Of a DNA stretch of 64,000 bases, positions 35,821 to 47,694 are shown piece after piece. The stretch is from Clarireedia homoeocarpa (taxonomy: Eukaryota; Ascomycota; Leotiomycetes; Helotiales; Rutstroemiaceae), in the NCBI GenBank assembly GCA_001465935.1, contig LNKV01000002.1:1488001-1552000 (forward strand), read 5' to 3'. The translations under genes and the position numbers were made by a program. The notes below the pieces were generated by a model. The model ran no database searches and was not told the DNA's origin. It saw only the letters and a list, made by a program, of their open reading frames with translations. How positions within the stretch are numbered: position 1 is the first letter of the stretch; each line of letters begins with the position of its first letter.

Positions 35821-36704
35821 AGCTGGCAACGGGAGCAGAGTAAGTGGCATCATGTTGGCTTGTGGTATTTTGTTTTAATAGTTTTGCATCTTATGGGCGG
35901 AGCACAGTCTGGATGGAGTTTCTTTTGCAATCATGAAGCTTTCTATAATGTTTGCTTGGCTTAGCATCTATACCCATCTATCCTAGTCAGTATCGTCTGA
36001 CAGCGATACATCGATTAAAAAAAAATTGATCATGTATTTGATTCATGTTCTATCCATCCTTTACGGGCCTTCAAATGTAAGAGCTTATGCACTATCAACA
36101 AAGACGGAACCTGTGTCCTTTAGCAGTCACTTGAAGTCCTGGTCGAGATTCATTCTCAGTTGCCCAGGGTCTACTTGCTATACGTTCGAGCCTTGGAGAC
36201 TTTAAACCTTCTTTGGTAGTACGTAGCATAAGGCAATAATCACAGCGAATTTGCACGAGATGTCTTACAAACCCTGAGTGGAGCTGGTAACTCGGTTGCT
36301 GCTGTTGAATATATGCAGAGTGGGGTGAGTGAAGGGGAGGGGTCTTGCATAGAATGAGATCTTGCTACTATCGCAAAACACAGGCGTAAAAGCACTGGCT
36401 GATGGGCTATCGATGCATTCAAAATCTAGGAGATTGGAAAACCTCAGACAATATCATATTGTAATATTGTGAGACCTTTGTAATATTTACTAAGGCACGT
36501 GACAGGAGAAAACGCTTTGAAATTACATGGATCAAGGTTACCCGAGCAAGGATCTTTGTTTACATGACAACACAGAAGACTAGGAAACTCTTCATGCGAA
36601 CAGGAACCATCGGATACGACAAAATCGACCATTGATCCCACATGAATAGGCCTACGCCTTTCTCTTCAGGTTCGAACATAATACGATAATTTGAATTGGC
36701 CAAA
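35821..36704. other. Spacer with the promoter of the coiled-coil gene
   Basis: 884 bp between two plus-strand genes. I see no gene, only an A-run near 36018-36025. Confidence 0.5.
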
Positions 36705-38963
36705 ATGGATGCAGATAACCTTCGTACCGCGTCGCTATATATCAACAATCAATTGCTCTCGCGAGGACTATTGCGCAATGGGCAGACAATTGATTTTGTG
36801 CGCCCGCACAAGACGGAAGAGGGGTTGGAGGTGACAATGGGAAGGATAATGAGTGTGATAAATGATCTGATTTTGAGGAAAGATGTATGCTACCCATTAC
36901 AGGCTCAAGAAAGAATTGCGAACACTTAAAATGGATGTGTAGACTAATTTGATGTAAAATAGCGCGATTCTCAGCAGCGCGAGAATCTTTCTCAGACTAT
37001 TCGCGCGCTGCGCGCCGATGCTTTACGTTCAACAGCGGATATGGAGAGATTGAGCACAAAATATACGGAAGCGCAACGGAAACTGGGTATTGCGGACGCA
37101 ACAGAGCGGGGATTAAAGAACCAATTGAGAAGTGCTGAGCAGGCAGCGAGAACTCTGAAGGAAGAGATGGGGAGAATGCGAATCCTGGTGGGCCAGACGA
37201 GGGCACAATGTGCAAATGAGGTTAGAAAGAAGGAGAGAGTGATTGAAGGGATGAAAAAGCATGTTGGAGAAGGTGGGAGACCAAGGGGTAGTGGAAAAGC
37301 TGTTGGTGTCGCTACTATCAACGTGGTTACCGGGGTTGGAGGTGACAATGGAACGGGGGTGGGAATGAGCACAGATGAAACAGGATATGATCTGAGGATG
37401 GAGACCAATGAGTTCTTGACAGAATTGGCAAGGGGATTGAGCGAAGAGAACGAGGCTCTGGGTGGCTTGGTAAGGAGAACGATTGAGACTTTAAGAACCA
37501 TGTCGGGATGTGAGAAAGAGGAGGAACAAGGTGCGGGATTGGTGGTACAAATGGAGAGTTCTTATGAGCATCTTGCTTCTGAGATGGAGTTTGTGATTGA
37601 GCATCTTAGAACAATCCTCACCAATCCATCCTTTGTCACATTGGAAGAGGTTGAAGTAAGAGAGGAGGAAATCATAAGATTGAGAGAAGGATGGGAAAAG
37701 ATGGAGTCTAGATGGAAGGAAGCGGTTCATCTGATGGACGGTTGGCGCAAACGAATGGCCAGAAGTGGTCAAACTGTTAACCTTGAAGAGCTCAGGATGG
37801 GCATGAACCTAAGTCCTGTCAAACCAAAAGAAGAGCCGAATTATGAGATTCTTCAGTTATCGACTCTACAAGAAGAGGATGAGGATGAAGGCGATGCACA
37901 AGCTGACATTGATGCTATGAATGATAGTGGTATTGCAGAGCAAGAAAATGAAGACGAGGAGGGTTTAAGCGATTCTGATTCTAGCATGTTTGAGGAAGAG
38001 CCAGCAGATGAGATGGAAGAAGAGGAGGAACATGATGAGCAAGAGGAAATTGATGAAGCTTCGGATGAGCAACAGCTATCAGCTAATGCTACATTCGACA
38101 CCATATCGTCCATGCCTGGAACACCACCACAGTTGTCACCTCTCCGTGAAACACAGGGCAATCGTGGCAGTCCCGGACGCTTGAGTCCGAAGGGCTTTAC
38201 CACCATCATTGAAGAAAATACCTGGGATCTGTTACAGCTCGAACAATCCTCCCCTCATCGCTCGTCAAAAGCAAAACCCGCCCCACCGCCTTCCGCGAAG
38301 AAGGACAAGAAAGACGATGCGCTACAGCCTTCCCAATTGACACTTGGCGAGATTCCTTTGCTCCAAACACCCAACGTGTCTGCCAAATCTTCAGCAAAAT
38401 CTTCTACGACCAAGACTACTAGCCAACGACCGGTGATGCAGTCGACTCCTAAGCCTAAACCTACTCCAAAAGTCCAGCTTCAACTTCCATCTTCCTCGAG
38501 CCGTCTTCCTCGACCTCGTGACATTCCACCTCAGCAAAGTCCTCTCACAATGGCTAGCATAGCAGCCAAATTAGCAGCCTCTGAGCGAGAAGCTGATGCC
38601 GCGAGAGTCAAAGCTAAGTTAAAGGCCGCGAAACTTGCCCGAACAGCTTCTGGCTCAGCCGTACCTGCTGCTACCGCTAGGCCACGTAGTCCAAGCAAGA
38701 AGGATACGCAAAAGGATGACTCAGATACCGAAGCGACGAAAGTGACCAAAGGATTGGAAGAAAAATTGGCCAACAGTAATGGTATAAGCGCTACGAGCCC
38801 AGAGAAAGATCTAAGCTCTCTTTCTGGCAGGAAGAGAAAGGTCAGAGCAAGCAGGGATAAGGATCCCGGCCGGGCAGCGAGAAGACGAAGTACTTTGAGT
38901 CCGTGGGAACTGGAGAGTCTAATTTTGGGGGGAATGGGATCTCCCAAAAAGGAAGAGGAGTAG
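36705..38963 (+). CDS. tinC: Coiled-coil protein of the ADIP / NIMA-interacting TinC type
   Basis: Two exons: 36705..36884 and 36963..38963; 726 residues. The N-terminal half matches the ADIP (afadin- and alpha-actinin-binding) type. It opens with SLYINNQLLSRGLLRNGQTI and continues in a long coiled coil (about 60-250, with TERGLKNQLRSAEQAARTLK and GWEKMESRWKEAVHLMDGW). The middle is a strongly acidic Glu/Asp tract (about 340-410). The C-terminal part is Ser/Pro/Lys-rich with basic patches (GRKRKVRASRDKDPGRAARR) that could be nuclear localisation signals. In Aspergillus nidulans TinC interacts with the mitotic kinase NIMA and associates with mitotic structures, so a spindle-pole or mitotic-exit role is expected. 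The name rests on domain order, not on an alignment. Confidence 0.75.
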
Positions 38964-39425
38964 GATCTAATTGATGTAAGGGAGAAAAGGATATGATGAT
39001 TGATGAGGCGTTCGGTTTGGTCATAGCAGTGGCACTATTGTAAATTCCTTGCAATGTTCAAGCTTTACGAAGTTATGAACATCAAATTCATAGAGAATTT
39101 TTGGATTACATAGGAGATTAAGATACGGGAAGATGGGTTTGTGATCACCTTGCTTATTGAGATATACTAATACAAAATTTTGACTTGGGAAAAAGCATTT
39201 ATGTTCAAACCGTCTCCACGCAGCGATGTTTTGTGCTACCAATCTTCCGAAGTGTGGATGCCTTATATTTAAGAATCACGTTCGTCCCCCACCCAGAATT
39301 GTAGGTCAGAATTTAGCGAAAAGTTCGCCCACAAATCTCGAGACTTCTCTTGGAATTTTTAAACCTTCGACTTCTCAACTTCCAACGACAACGACATTCC
39401 AGCAATTGTGCGGTTAATCTTCAAG
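38964..39425. promoter_or_regulatory. Promoter region of the L5 gene
   Basis: 462 bp between the coiled-coil gene and the L5 start codon. The last 100 bp are CT/CA-rich, as is common just upstream of ribosomal-protein genes. I cannot name a specific box. Confidence 0.45.
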
Positions 39426-40508
39426 ATGGTGAGTTGAATCAATATTGATATCTGCAGATTATTCTGCAGACATAACAAGCAGTGTCTTAAACCTTTCACA
39501 CGAGTCAAATAGCAAGATGCTTCGAGAAATTGAAGGTTGCTGACTCTGGGAATCATAACAGCCTTTCACCAAGCTGGTCAAGAACTCCGCGTACTACAGG
39601 TAAGCTCGCAATCGAATTTCCTCATTGTTATAATCGAATCCTGACAGAATATCAGTCGCTATCAGACTAAGTACAAGCGCCGTCGTTCTGGAAAGACCGA
39701 CTACTACGCACGAAAGCGTCTCATCACCCAGGCCAAGAACAAGTACAATGCGCCAAAATACCGCCTCGTTGTCCGTTTCACCAACCGCGACATCATTATG
39801 CAGATTGTGACCTCAGAAATCACCGGCGACAAGGTCTTCTGCGCCGCATACTCCCACGAGCTCAAGGCTTACGGTATTGAGCACGGTCTTACCAACTGGG
39901 CTGCTGCATACTGCACTGGTCTCCTCATCGCTCGTCGTGTCCTCAAGAAGCTCGGCATGGATGAGGACTTCACTGGTGTTGAGGAGGCTGATGGAGAATA
40001 CCAACTCACCGAGGCAGCCGAAGGTAGTGAGCGCAGACCATTCAAGGCTTTCCTTGATGTCGGTCTTCACCGTACTTCCACTGGTGCTCGTATCTTCGGT
40101 GCCATGAAGGGTGCTTCCGATGGTGGTATCCTCGTTCCCCACTCGGAGAACCGTTTCCCTGGTTACGATATAGAGACCAAGGAGCTCGATGCTGAGACCC
40201 TCCGCAAATACATCTTCGGTGGTCACGTAGCTGAGTACATGGAGACCCTCGCTGATGATGATGAGGAAAGATACAAGTCTCAATTCCAGGGTTATATCGA
40301 TGACGAAATAGAGGCTGATGGACTGGAGGAGTTGTACCAGGAGGCCCACAAGGCTATCCGTGAAGACCCATTCAAGAAGGTTGAAGGTGGTGAGAAGAAG
40401 TCCAAGGATGAGTACAAGCAAGAGTCGTTGAAGTACAAGGGACGCAAATTGACCAAGGACGAGAAGCGCGAGAGAGTCAAGGCCAGAATCGCTGCCCTCA
40501 AGGAATAA
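39426..40508 (+). CDS. RPL5: 60S ribosomal protein L5 (uL18)
   Basis: Three exons: 39426..39428 (only the ATG), 39562..39599 and 39656..40508; 297 residues. The sequence begins MPFTKLVKNSAYYSRYQTKY. It carries the uL18 hallmarks YYARKRLITQAKNKYNAPKY, RLVVRFTNRDI, HGLTNWAAAYCTGLL and the basic C-terminal helix. L5 binds 5S rRNA with L11 and sits in the central protuberance of the large subunit. The start-codon-only first exon followed by GTGAGT is typical of fungal ribosomal-protein genes. The length is normal. A long minus-strand frame across the gene is a codon-bias shadow. Confidence 0.98.
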
Positions 40509-41357
40509 GCGATTGTCTTTTCAAATTCTTTGTACTTCGGGTATGGGTTTTCTAGCAAGAGAATAAAAAAATAGCTCAATTGCCAGAACATGCATGATAA
40601 ACCCCGATGTGGAAACCTTTCAAATGTATTTCAAAGCTTGTACAGGTGATTCAGAATTTGAACTTTATCGTAACTCCACCATCACAACACAGTTACTGGC
40701 TGGTCTGTCATGTGGCTTGCTGATCTTGGAATCAAAAATTACTGGTGGCGCTTACTCAGAGAATTTGTTTTGCTGTATCGCAATAGTGCATTCGATACTT
40801 CCCCTCACCAGAAACATCGCACCATCAAACCACACCAAACTTTTACTCTGTACGCATAGAAATTGTTTTCTGACAACCTCCCGCTCACAATCCTTGCTGG
40901 GTGAGATATCCACAGGCTTCTTTAAGGGACTGAGCAGGATCGGGCATCGCAAGAAGACCCCGGAAGATACCCACTAAACCCACTAGAACTAAATCGCCAA
41001 CTTTAGAACTCCGGCGACACATGACGATACCGCACCACCTCATTCCACAAGTCTGATCACGGTCTCTGCTATCAACTGATCTTGTTTTCTAACGCTCAAT
41101 TCCACTGAAAATAAATAGTTAATCACTCCGAGTCGCATTCATTGTGGCACAAACACAAAGATGGCCTTGAATCAACTCGAATAATGGTTTTGCTCACATC
41201 AGCAAAGACAAGCATATTGCATAGCGAAGGCCGAAGGCGAAGACCGAGATATTGGCTGTAGATTACCCAAAGTCTAGCCCCGATTTGCAGATCAATTGAG
41301 AACAATTCTGTGACTTTCTGCAATACCAAGCAAGTACAATATAGTGATTCTTATACG
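40509..41357. other. Spacer between L5 and the Mhp1-like gene
   Basis: 849 bp between two plus-strand genes. It holds the promoter and leader of the Mhp1-like gene. Frames at 40594-40977 have no family signature. Confidence 0.5.
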
Positions 41358-44300
41358 ATGGAACAGGTGCATGGCGTCGATGTGAGTTGGATGACCCACA
41401 GCCCAAGCAACAAAGGTCAGTAAATATCGCATCGCAATGCTTTCACGAGAGAAAGGAGACGCCGCAATGCAACACTCTGGGTAGCCTACCACTTTTCCTT
41501 ATACTAATTGGCTTCGCAGATGCAAAGAGACCTCGAGGCGTCTCGAATCCCTCATCTACACAAAAAAGATCCAGTCCACCCCCGCAAAACGGCTCCCACA
41601 CCCCTTCAGACGAGAACAATGCGGTAGCAACCCCTCTGCCTATACCTACGAGACCTGGACTCTCTCGAAACGGCTCTTCAGAGAAGACGGCAGCAGTGAG
41701 CGGCACGCCGCCCAAGGGCTCGCCAACCCCGAGCATATCGAGGAGGAATTCGTGGTTGTCGAGCATATCTTCAAAATTTACAGGGACACATCCGGCACAC
41801 GCTGCCAGCTCTACAAATGCAAGTGTAAACAATTCACAGTCTGGGGCGTCATCTGTGGAATCTCCGGTGCAACGACCTCCAGGACCGAGTTCGCCAAAGA
41901 ATGCCGTATTACCACACGGTGTGAAGGAAGAAGGTGATGCGCCATACGTCCCAGCGCCGCCGAGGACGGGGCCGAGCTTCCTACAAAATGCGCTACGGCG
42001 ACTCTCATCATCTGGGGGCCAATTATCCAGTGTCAGCAAGGGTCAACATGGGCTTTGCGAAAGAAGGGTTCTCAATGTCGATCATCATCGAGAACGATGT
42101 CCTATAACAGGCCTGGATCAGTCAAAGTTACGGAGAGTGGCCTTTTGTGTCGACGTGGAGATAGCCAGCGGGCCGCGGTACATAGATTCATCGGAATCGG
42201 ATGAAGCGGACGAAAAGAAGAAAGACAAGAAGAAACGAGCGAAAGAAAGGAGCGAAGGAGATGCATTAAAAAATCCTACACAAGTCAAGGACGAGAAAGA
42301 AGAAGTGGAGTCTAGTAAGCCGAACGGCGAGCTTCCTGAAAAATTTCGAGGGGAGACAACCGAGAAGTGTGTATCCGAGCCGCCGCCTCCAGCTACCGAA
42401 AATGGAACCAAGAAGAAAGAAAAGAAGAAGCGGAGCGAAGAAGAAAGGAAGGCAAGAAAGGAGAAAAAGCGCAGGCTAGCTGAAGCGAATGGCACAATCC
42501 CCGTGGAATTGGTGCGAGACCCGAGTGACAGCTCACTAGCAAGCATTCCACACCCCGCGGCACCCAAAACCCATACTTCTCCAACCACGGACCCGGTGCG
42601 GATATACCGAAGGTGCTGTCAATTGAGGGAGACGCCTATTTTAAAAAGAATAGTCGAGCAACTTGCCCAGTCTGTCACCACTGCTACGATACCTGGTGTG
42701 GTTAGCAAACTAGACCTTTCGGGATATTGGCTTCAGCTACCAGACCTTGTCACTCTGGGTGATTATTTGGCTGTGGTACCTGTCAAGGAGCTGGTGATGG
42801 AGAACTGCGGACTTACTGACGAAGGTATCCGCGTCATTCTCGCAGGTCTTCTTGCTGCTAAGCTACCAAAATACGGCAGGAAAGCAGGAGGCCAAAAGAA
42901 GGACGGTGACTGTCAACAAGGCGGTATTATAGAGCGACTGGTACTCAAGAATAATGCTAAAATTGGTAAAGATGGCTGGCGTCATATCTCTTTGTTTATC
43001 AATCTATGTCGATCGTTGAAATCTCTAGATCTCTCACGGATACCATTTCCTCAGAGTGTAGCAACACCTCCTGCACCAGGACACTTAAAGCGAGTCGAAA
43101 CAAACAGCAGCATCGCAAGTAACGAAATATCCTGTCTTTTATCCAAAGCTATCGGCGAGCGATTAGCTGGCTCTGAGTTTGAACTTCTGAACTTAGGACA
43201 TTGCGGCTTGAATACCGAGCAGCTGGGCAGTATTATTGATGGCGTTACAAAATCCGGCCTACAGAGACTTGGCCTTGCAGGAAACGGGATCACACCAGCA
43301 GGCATGGATCATATCGCTAGATGGATCAAGCATGGCAAATGTGAGGGGCTCGACCTTGGGGGCAATGATCTAAGAGATTCCCTTGAAAGAATCGCAAATG
43401 CCCTAGACGAAGAGAACAAGATTTTCGCCCTGAGTTTGGCTGACTGCAACCTCAATCCCGATTCCTTATGGCCGATATTTCCTGCTTTGGCGAAGCTGAA
43501 AGATTTCAAATTTATTGATTTGTCACAGAATCATGATTTGTTTGAATCTTCACCGAGCGCGCTTTCTCTGTTACGAAGGTATACTTACTATTTCTTTTGC
43601 TACACCTGTTTTCTTTACACCCAAAATGTTTGTCGTTGTGCTCGGAGATTAGTAATCACCGGGGGCTATGGATCCGTGTGGGGGCATCTTTGCTGCTATC
43701 AGTTCGCATCTGCGGTCACTAGTGCCATCGTAGGATCGAAAAGACTTTTCAGGGGAGTAAGATACGAGTTACCTCGCGGCAGCCTCAATGCTCAAAGAGT
43801 TGATCCTGTCGGAAGACAAACTCTTCCTCAGTTATGCTTACGCAATCTGGAGCTCGTAATACAGCCAGTATATTTTATGCGATTATGTCAGCCGCTTGCA
43901 CTTCCAATTTTGGTCGGCTTTTTTCAGCCCTATCCGCAAACTGCATGTGATTGTAACATAGGAGATAATGGCTGACATCATTCAGATACCTCCCGCGATT
44001 ACCTAGTTTGAAGCGGATTCACCTTAGCAACGTATCCATGACCCCCGAACAAGCCATCGCACTTGCAGAAATCTTACCAGAAAGCCCCAGCCTGGCGCAT
44101 GTGAGTCTAATGGATAATACTCAGCTAGCTGCATTGGCAAAGGCCAAAGACGAAGCAAGTCAGGAAGAGGCGTGTGCATTGTATGCCTCCCTCATGGCTG
44201 CTGTTCGCGTATCTAAATCCATTGTCTGCATTGATATTGAAGTACCATCGAACGAGTCAAGTGAGATCGTAAAAGCTTTGGCGAAACAAGTCGTTGCTTA

Positions 44301-45419
44301 TTGCTTATGGAATATGGAACGCGGTACGGTGGCTGAGATCAGTGAAGCCGTTACTGCAATTTCCGAACCTCACCTCGGCGGCAAGGATGTTGCAGTACCT
44401 GATGTATTGATGCATATTGTCGGACATGTGGAAGGCTATGCAGAGAACCATGACGATGATGAACCTGCACCGGACGAAGACTATGTTATTGGTGGCACAG
44501 GAGTTGTGAAAGCGCTTGGCGTTTGCTTGAGGAACAAGGGCAATGACTCGAGAAGACCTTCAGCTGATCGAACTTTCTCCGATTTCTCTAATCCGAACAG
44601 CCGTTCAGCCACTCCGACCCCTGCTGTGAGAGGTGGCAAGGCCAAGGATATGTCGAAGAATTTACTCGGTAGTGCGAGAAAAATCCGGGCTCGACTTCAA
44701 CCAGCTCTGCTCAGGGAGTCCAAAGCCCAGGATCATCAGAATTACAGTAAGAATCAGCATTACCACTTCATGTATATCTCGTGAAACTGACCATGACCCC
44801 AGACCGCCTTCTTTTTCTTGATAACACCTTACAAAATATGATTAAAAGATTTGAAGACGAATTTCCGGAAACGCGCCTATCACCTCCAGTGCCTAATGTT
44901 GAACGCACAGAGGTCGTTGATTCGTCACCTCATGCAGAAGCACAGGTGTCTGATACCGAACCAGAACCAGCATTTACCGAAAATCAAGCATCAGACGACG
45001 AAGGTGGAATTCGACCCACTCTCTCACGTCACAACTCAGACGTGTCTCTAGCCTCCAAAGCCCTGTCGCAAGAAGAAGGCCGAATGCATCGTTTCGGACA
45101 AAAGATCCGTCGTAATATCCTCAAGCCCGAGACCGAGGATCATGAACACGGCACTACTGGGAAAGAGATCCACCCGGCACACCTACAATTGCTAAGATCC
45201 ATGGTCGAAGACTTGCAGGGAGAAGATATTAAAAATCGTATCGAGTCTCACGGCCAGGATGCAGTTATAGCCGAACTTAGCAACGAGGCTAGTATGCTCA
45301 GGCAGAAGCTCATTGAACAGGATCCAGAGGGCTGGAAAATATTCAAGGAGAGTCAGGAGGCTGCGCAGAAAAATTCTAGCGTTGCGGGTTTGGGCTTGAG
45401 TGGAAGTACTGTCGAATAG
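41358..45419 (+). CDS. Large LRR protein, Mhp1-like (cell-wall / microtubule-associated family)
   Basis: Four exons: 41358..41415, 41520..43578, 43986..44746 and 44803..45419; 1164 residues. It starts MEQVHGVDVSWMTHSPSNK. A Ser/Pro-rich region follows to about 210, then a Cys-containing stretch (CERRVLNVDHHRERCPITG) and a Lys/Glu-rich basic region (about 250-370). Leucine-rich repeats run through roughly 400-800, with LKSLDLSRIPFP and LLNLGHCGLNTEQLGSIIDG. The C-terminal third is acidic/Ser-rich and ends in a helical segment. The architecture matches ascomycete proteins annotated as Mhp1-like, after yeast Mhp1, but the shared function is uncertain. Intron 2 (43579-43985) is unusually long and has no in-frame stop until 43973. 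If it is retained the protein changes after SLLRR. The joined version gives a continuous LRR (LLRRYLPRLPSLKRIHLSN). Confidence 0.75.
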
Positions 45420-47088
45420 AAGTATACAAATGCATGTTCTGCATGTCATACGACGAAATGGCTTGTCCCTAGCGTAGGCGCACTTCTTTCTGCGGACCAA
45501 TATATTTTCGCATAGTCTTTAGATACCATTATGGGAGTTTTTTTCTACTGTATGATATGGTGGTAGCTTTTTTAAATGTTGAGCGAGTTAAGTACTTCCT
45601 TTGGTTATTAGTTAGCTAGGTGTTTACTAATGGCGCTCGGTGAAGTGGTGCTATCGGATTGTTTTCAATGGCCGCACATTAGCACCTGATAAATAGCCTA
45701 GTTTTTACTATCTTTGTATAGCTTCTTGTAAAGCTAGAAAGTTCCAGAAACATACTTGTAACAAGTTCGATGCCGGAATATCTGTTTGATGGTTCTACTA
45801 GAGTGAATGCATGACTGTTGCCTCTGTTTGTCTAGCCGGCCCGTGTCACATATCGTTGTTTTCAGTGTTGTGAGATCCGCTTCATCATGACCGCGTGGCA
45901 GTAGTACTTCATTACTCGTATATACAGACTGACCGCCGGACACACATTCTACCCTCCGTCGTATGCATAGCCAGTGGAATGACTCGTGTGGTGAACCAAA
46001 AGGAAAAATTTGTATTCATTAACGTAATCAATCGTAAATCGTCACTTTCATCCAACCAACTTATTAGCCACCCCTGGTTTTTCTTTTCCTGCGCCCAGCC
46101 CTACCGTTAAGTATCCGCTGCATGCATGCATGCATGCACGTATGCACATATGCACACATGCATGACGTCTTGCCCCCTTGTCTTTGAAACGTAGTTTTTT
46201 CCCTTCCTATTTCTGACCACATGCTGAGTATTGACTCAGCGTACTGCATGGCGTACTCGCAGATGTGGATGGATGAACGTATGGCAAATATGATACAGCG
46301 TAACAGAACAGAATGAAGCGAAAAGAAAATAGATGAAAGAAACAACCAGTCCCGCCAAATCCATTCCTGCACCTATCCATCTCCTTTTCATTGTAGCCTA
46401 ATAACCCTATTGTTTCAATATATGATGAACAACTAGACTTAAAAGAAAACTCCTGTTCGTAATTATGATGCATACAAAAGCGATACCGGGAAATGATAAT
46501 GGAAAAAGAGAGCGGTTCAAAATAGAACGAAACGATGAAATTAAGAATGGCGTAAGGAGATTGAAGTCAAGAAAATTCGTAACTCTATCTTTGTGTGCTT
46601 GCGTTTGCTTGCGGTTTTTCTCGTCTACCTGCATTACTCCCCTTTTCGTCCATGTCATCTCATCTCCTCTGTGGTCATTGATGGCCAGGCAATGTGGCTG
46701 GCCGCGCCGTGGCTAGTCGCTCTGAGATAGCTTGTTTTCAGCACTGGTTTTGTGTCCATGTTCCTTCTCATCCCGATGATAACATCTTGTTACGTTGCCC
46801 TCTGAGCCCTTGCATCTCCATGTCTATCCTCACGTCCCCCATCCCGGCTTCCTGCATGTCCATCTTCCCCTCTTCTCCATTAATCTCAACAAACCTCTCT
46901 ACCCCTCCCTCTCCCACCACCACCCTTCCCACCACCACCGCACTCGTCGTCATCTTCAATATCTCCTCATTCGTCGGCATCCTTCTCATACCTGCTCGCA
47001 TTCCCGTCCCCTCAAATTCTCCTTCACCACCAACTCCGTTCCCATCGCCCCTAGCTCCTTCCGTCCCAGCAGCAGCTCTTCCATATAG
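45420..47088. other. Convergent spacer without a gene
   Basis: 1.67 kb between the 3' ends of the Mhp1-like gene (plus) and the membrane-protein gene (minus). It contains a TGCATGCA repeat near 46120-46160. The pyrimidine-rich frames at 46694-47158 are mirror images of the downstream gene's low-complexity tail. Confidence 0.45.
46119..46164. repeat. (TGCA)n palindromic microsatellite
   Basis: Overlapping GCATGC/TGCATGCA units, passing into imperfect TATGCACA units. The repeat is self-complementary. Confidence 0.85.
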
Positions 47089-47694
47089 TCACGCGCTCAT
47101 TCTCCTCTCGTTTTCCGCGCACGCCTCACACACCCCACCGCCGAAAACTTTCGTATGACGTCGCCAGCCATCACCGATGATAATTTCCCCGTTGAGATCT
47201 GGGTAAGAGGGGGAGGATGGGCTATGAGGACTACCTGGGTTGTTGTTGGGGTGTGGACGTGTGTAGGAGCGGCGACGGGGAGGGGCAGGGAAGGTGTTGT
47301 GAGAGGGGGCGGAGGAGGGATTGTGAAGGTGGGAGAATTTTGATGAGGTTGTGGGGAGGGGAAGAGTAAGGGGGATAGATGGTGGTATGGTTCTAGCTTC
47401 TGAGAGAACAGGAGTGAAAGCTTGGTGCTGGAAATGGACATCTGATGGAGAAACAGGTGGAATTTCAGGAGAGCTTGAGATTGAGCTGGGTGATTTCTCT
47501 GCTAGAATAGGGGTATGTGTTCGACTGGGTGGGAAGAAGTATTGTTTTGCTGCTCTCCGTTTTCGTCGGATGTAAATGCTGACGCAAAGGAAGAAGATCC
47601 CGCTTAGGAAGACATATCTGGTAGAGAAAAAGCCGGGAAAGAGTGATGGTGATGATGGGAGTAAACCCGTGTTTTGTTCTGTAACGACTGGCAT
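47089..47694 (-). CDS. Single-pass membrane protein of unknown function
   Basis: One exon on the minus strand, 201 residues from ATG 47694. A hydrophobic segment at about 22-40 (FFSTRYVFLSGIFFLCVSIY) is followed by a strongly basic stop-transfer stretch (IRRKRRAAK), so the bulk should face the cytosol. The middle is Ser/Pro-rich and low complexity. The C-terminus (GEIIIGDGWRRHTKVFGGGV then CEACAENERR) is ordered and looks like the functional motif. The frame extends 100 residues upstream, but only with a non-ATG start and low-complexity sequence, so I chose the ATG next to the hydrophobic segment. I do not recognise a named family. Confidence 0.65.
   Translation of the reverse strand: MPVVTEQNTGLLPSSPSLFPGFFSTRYVFLSGIFFLCVSIYIRRKRRAAKQYFFPPSRTHTPILAEKSPSSISSSPEIPPVSPSDVHFQHQAFTPVLSEARTIPPSIPLTLPLPTTSSKFSHLHNPSSAPSHNTFPAPPRRRSYTRPHPNNNPGSPHSPSSPSYPDLNGEIIIGDGWRRHTKVFGGGVCEACAENERRMSA

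Noticed and set aside
39813..40421. Long antisense frame across the L5 gene
   Set aside because: It is a shadow caused by the strong codon bias of the ribosomal-protein gene.
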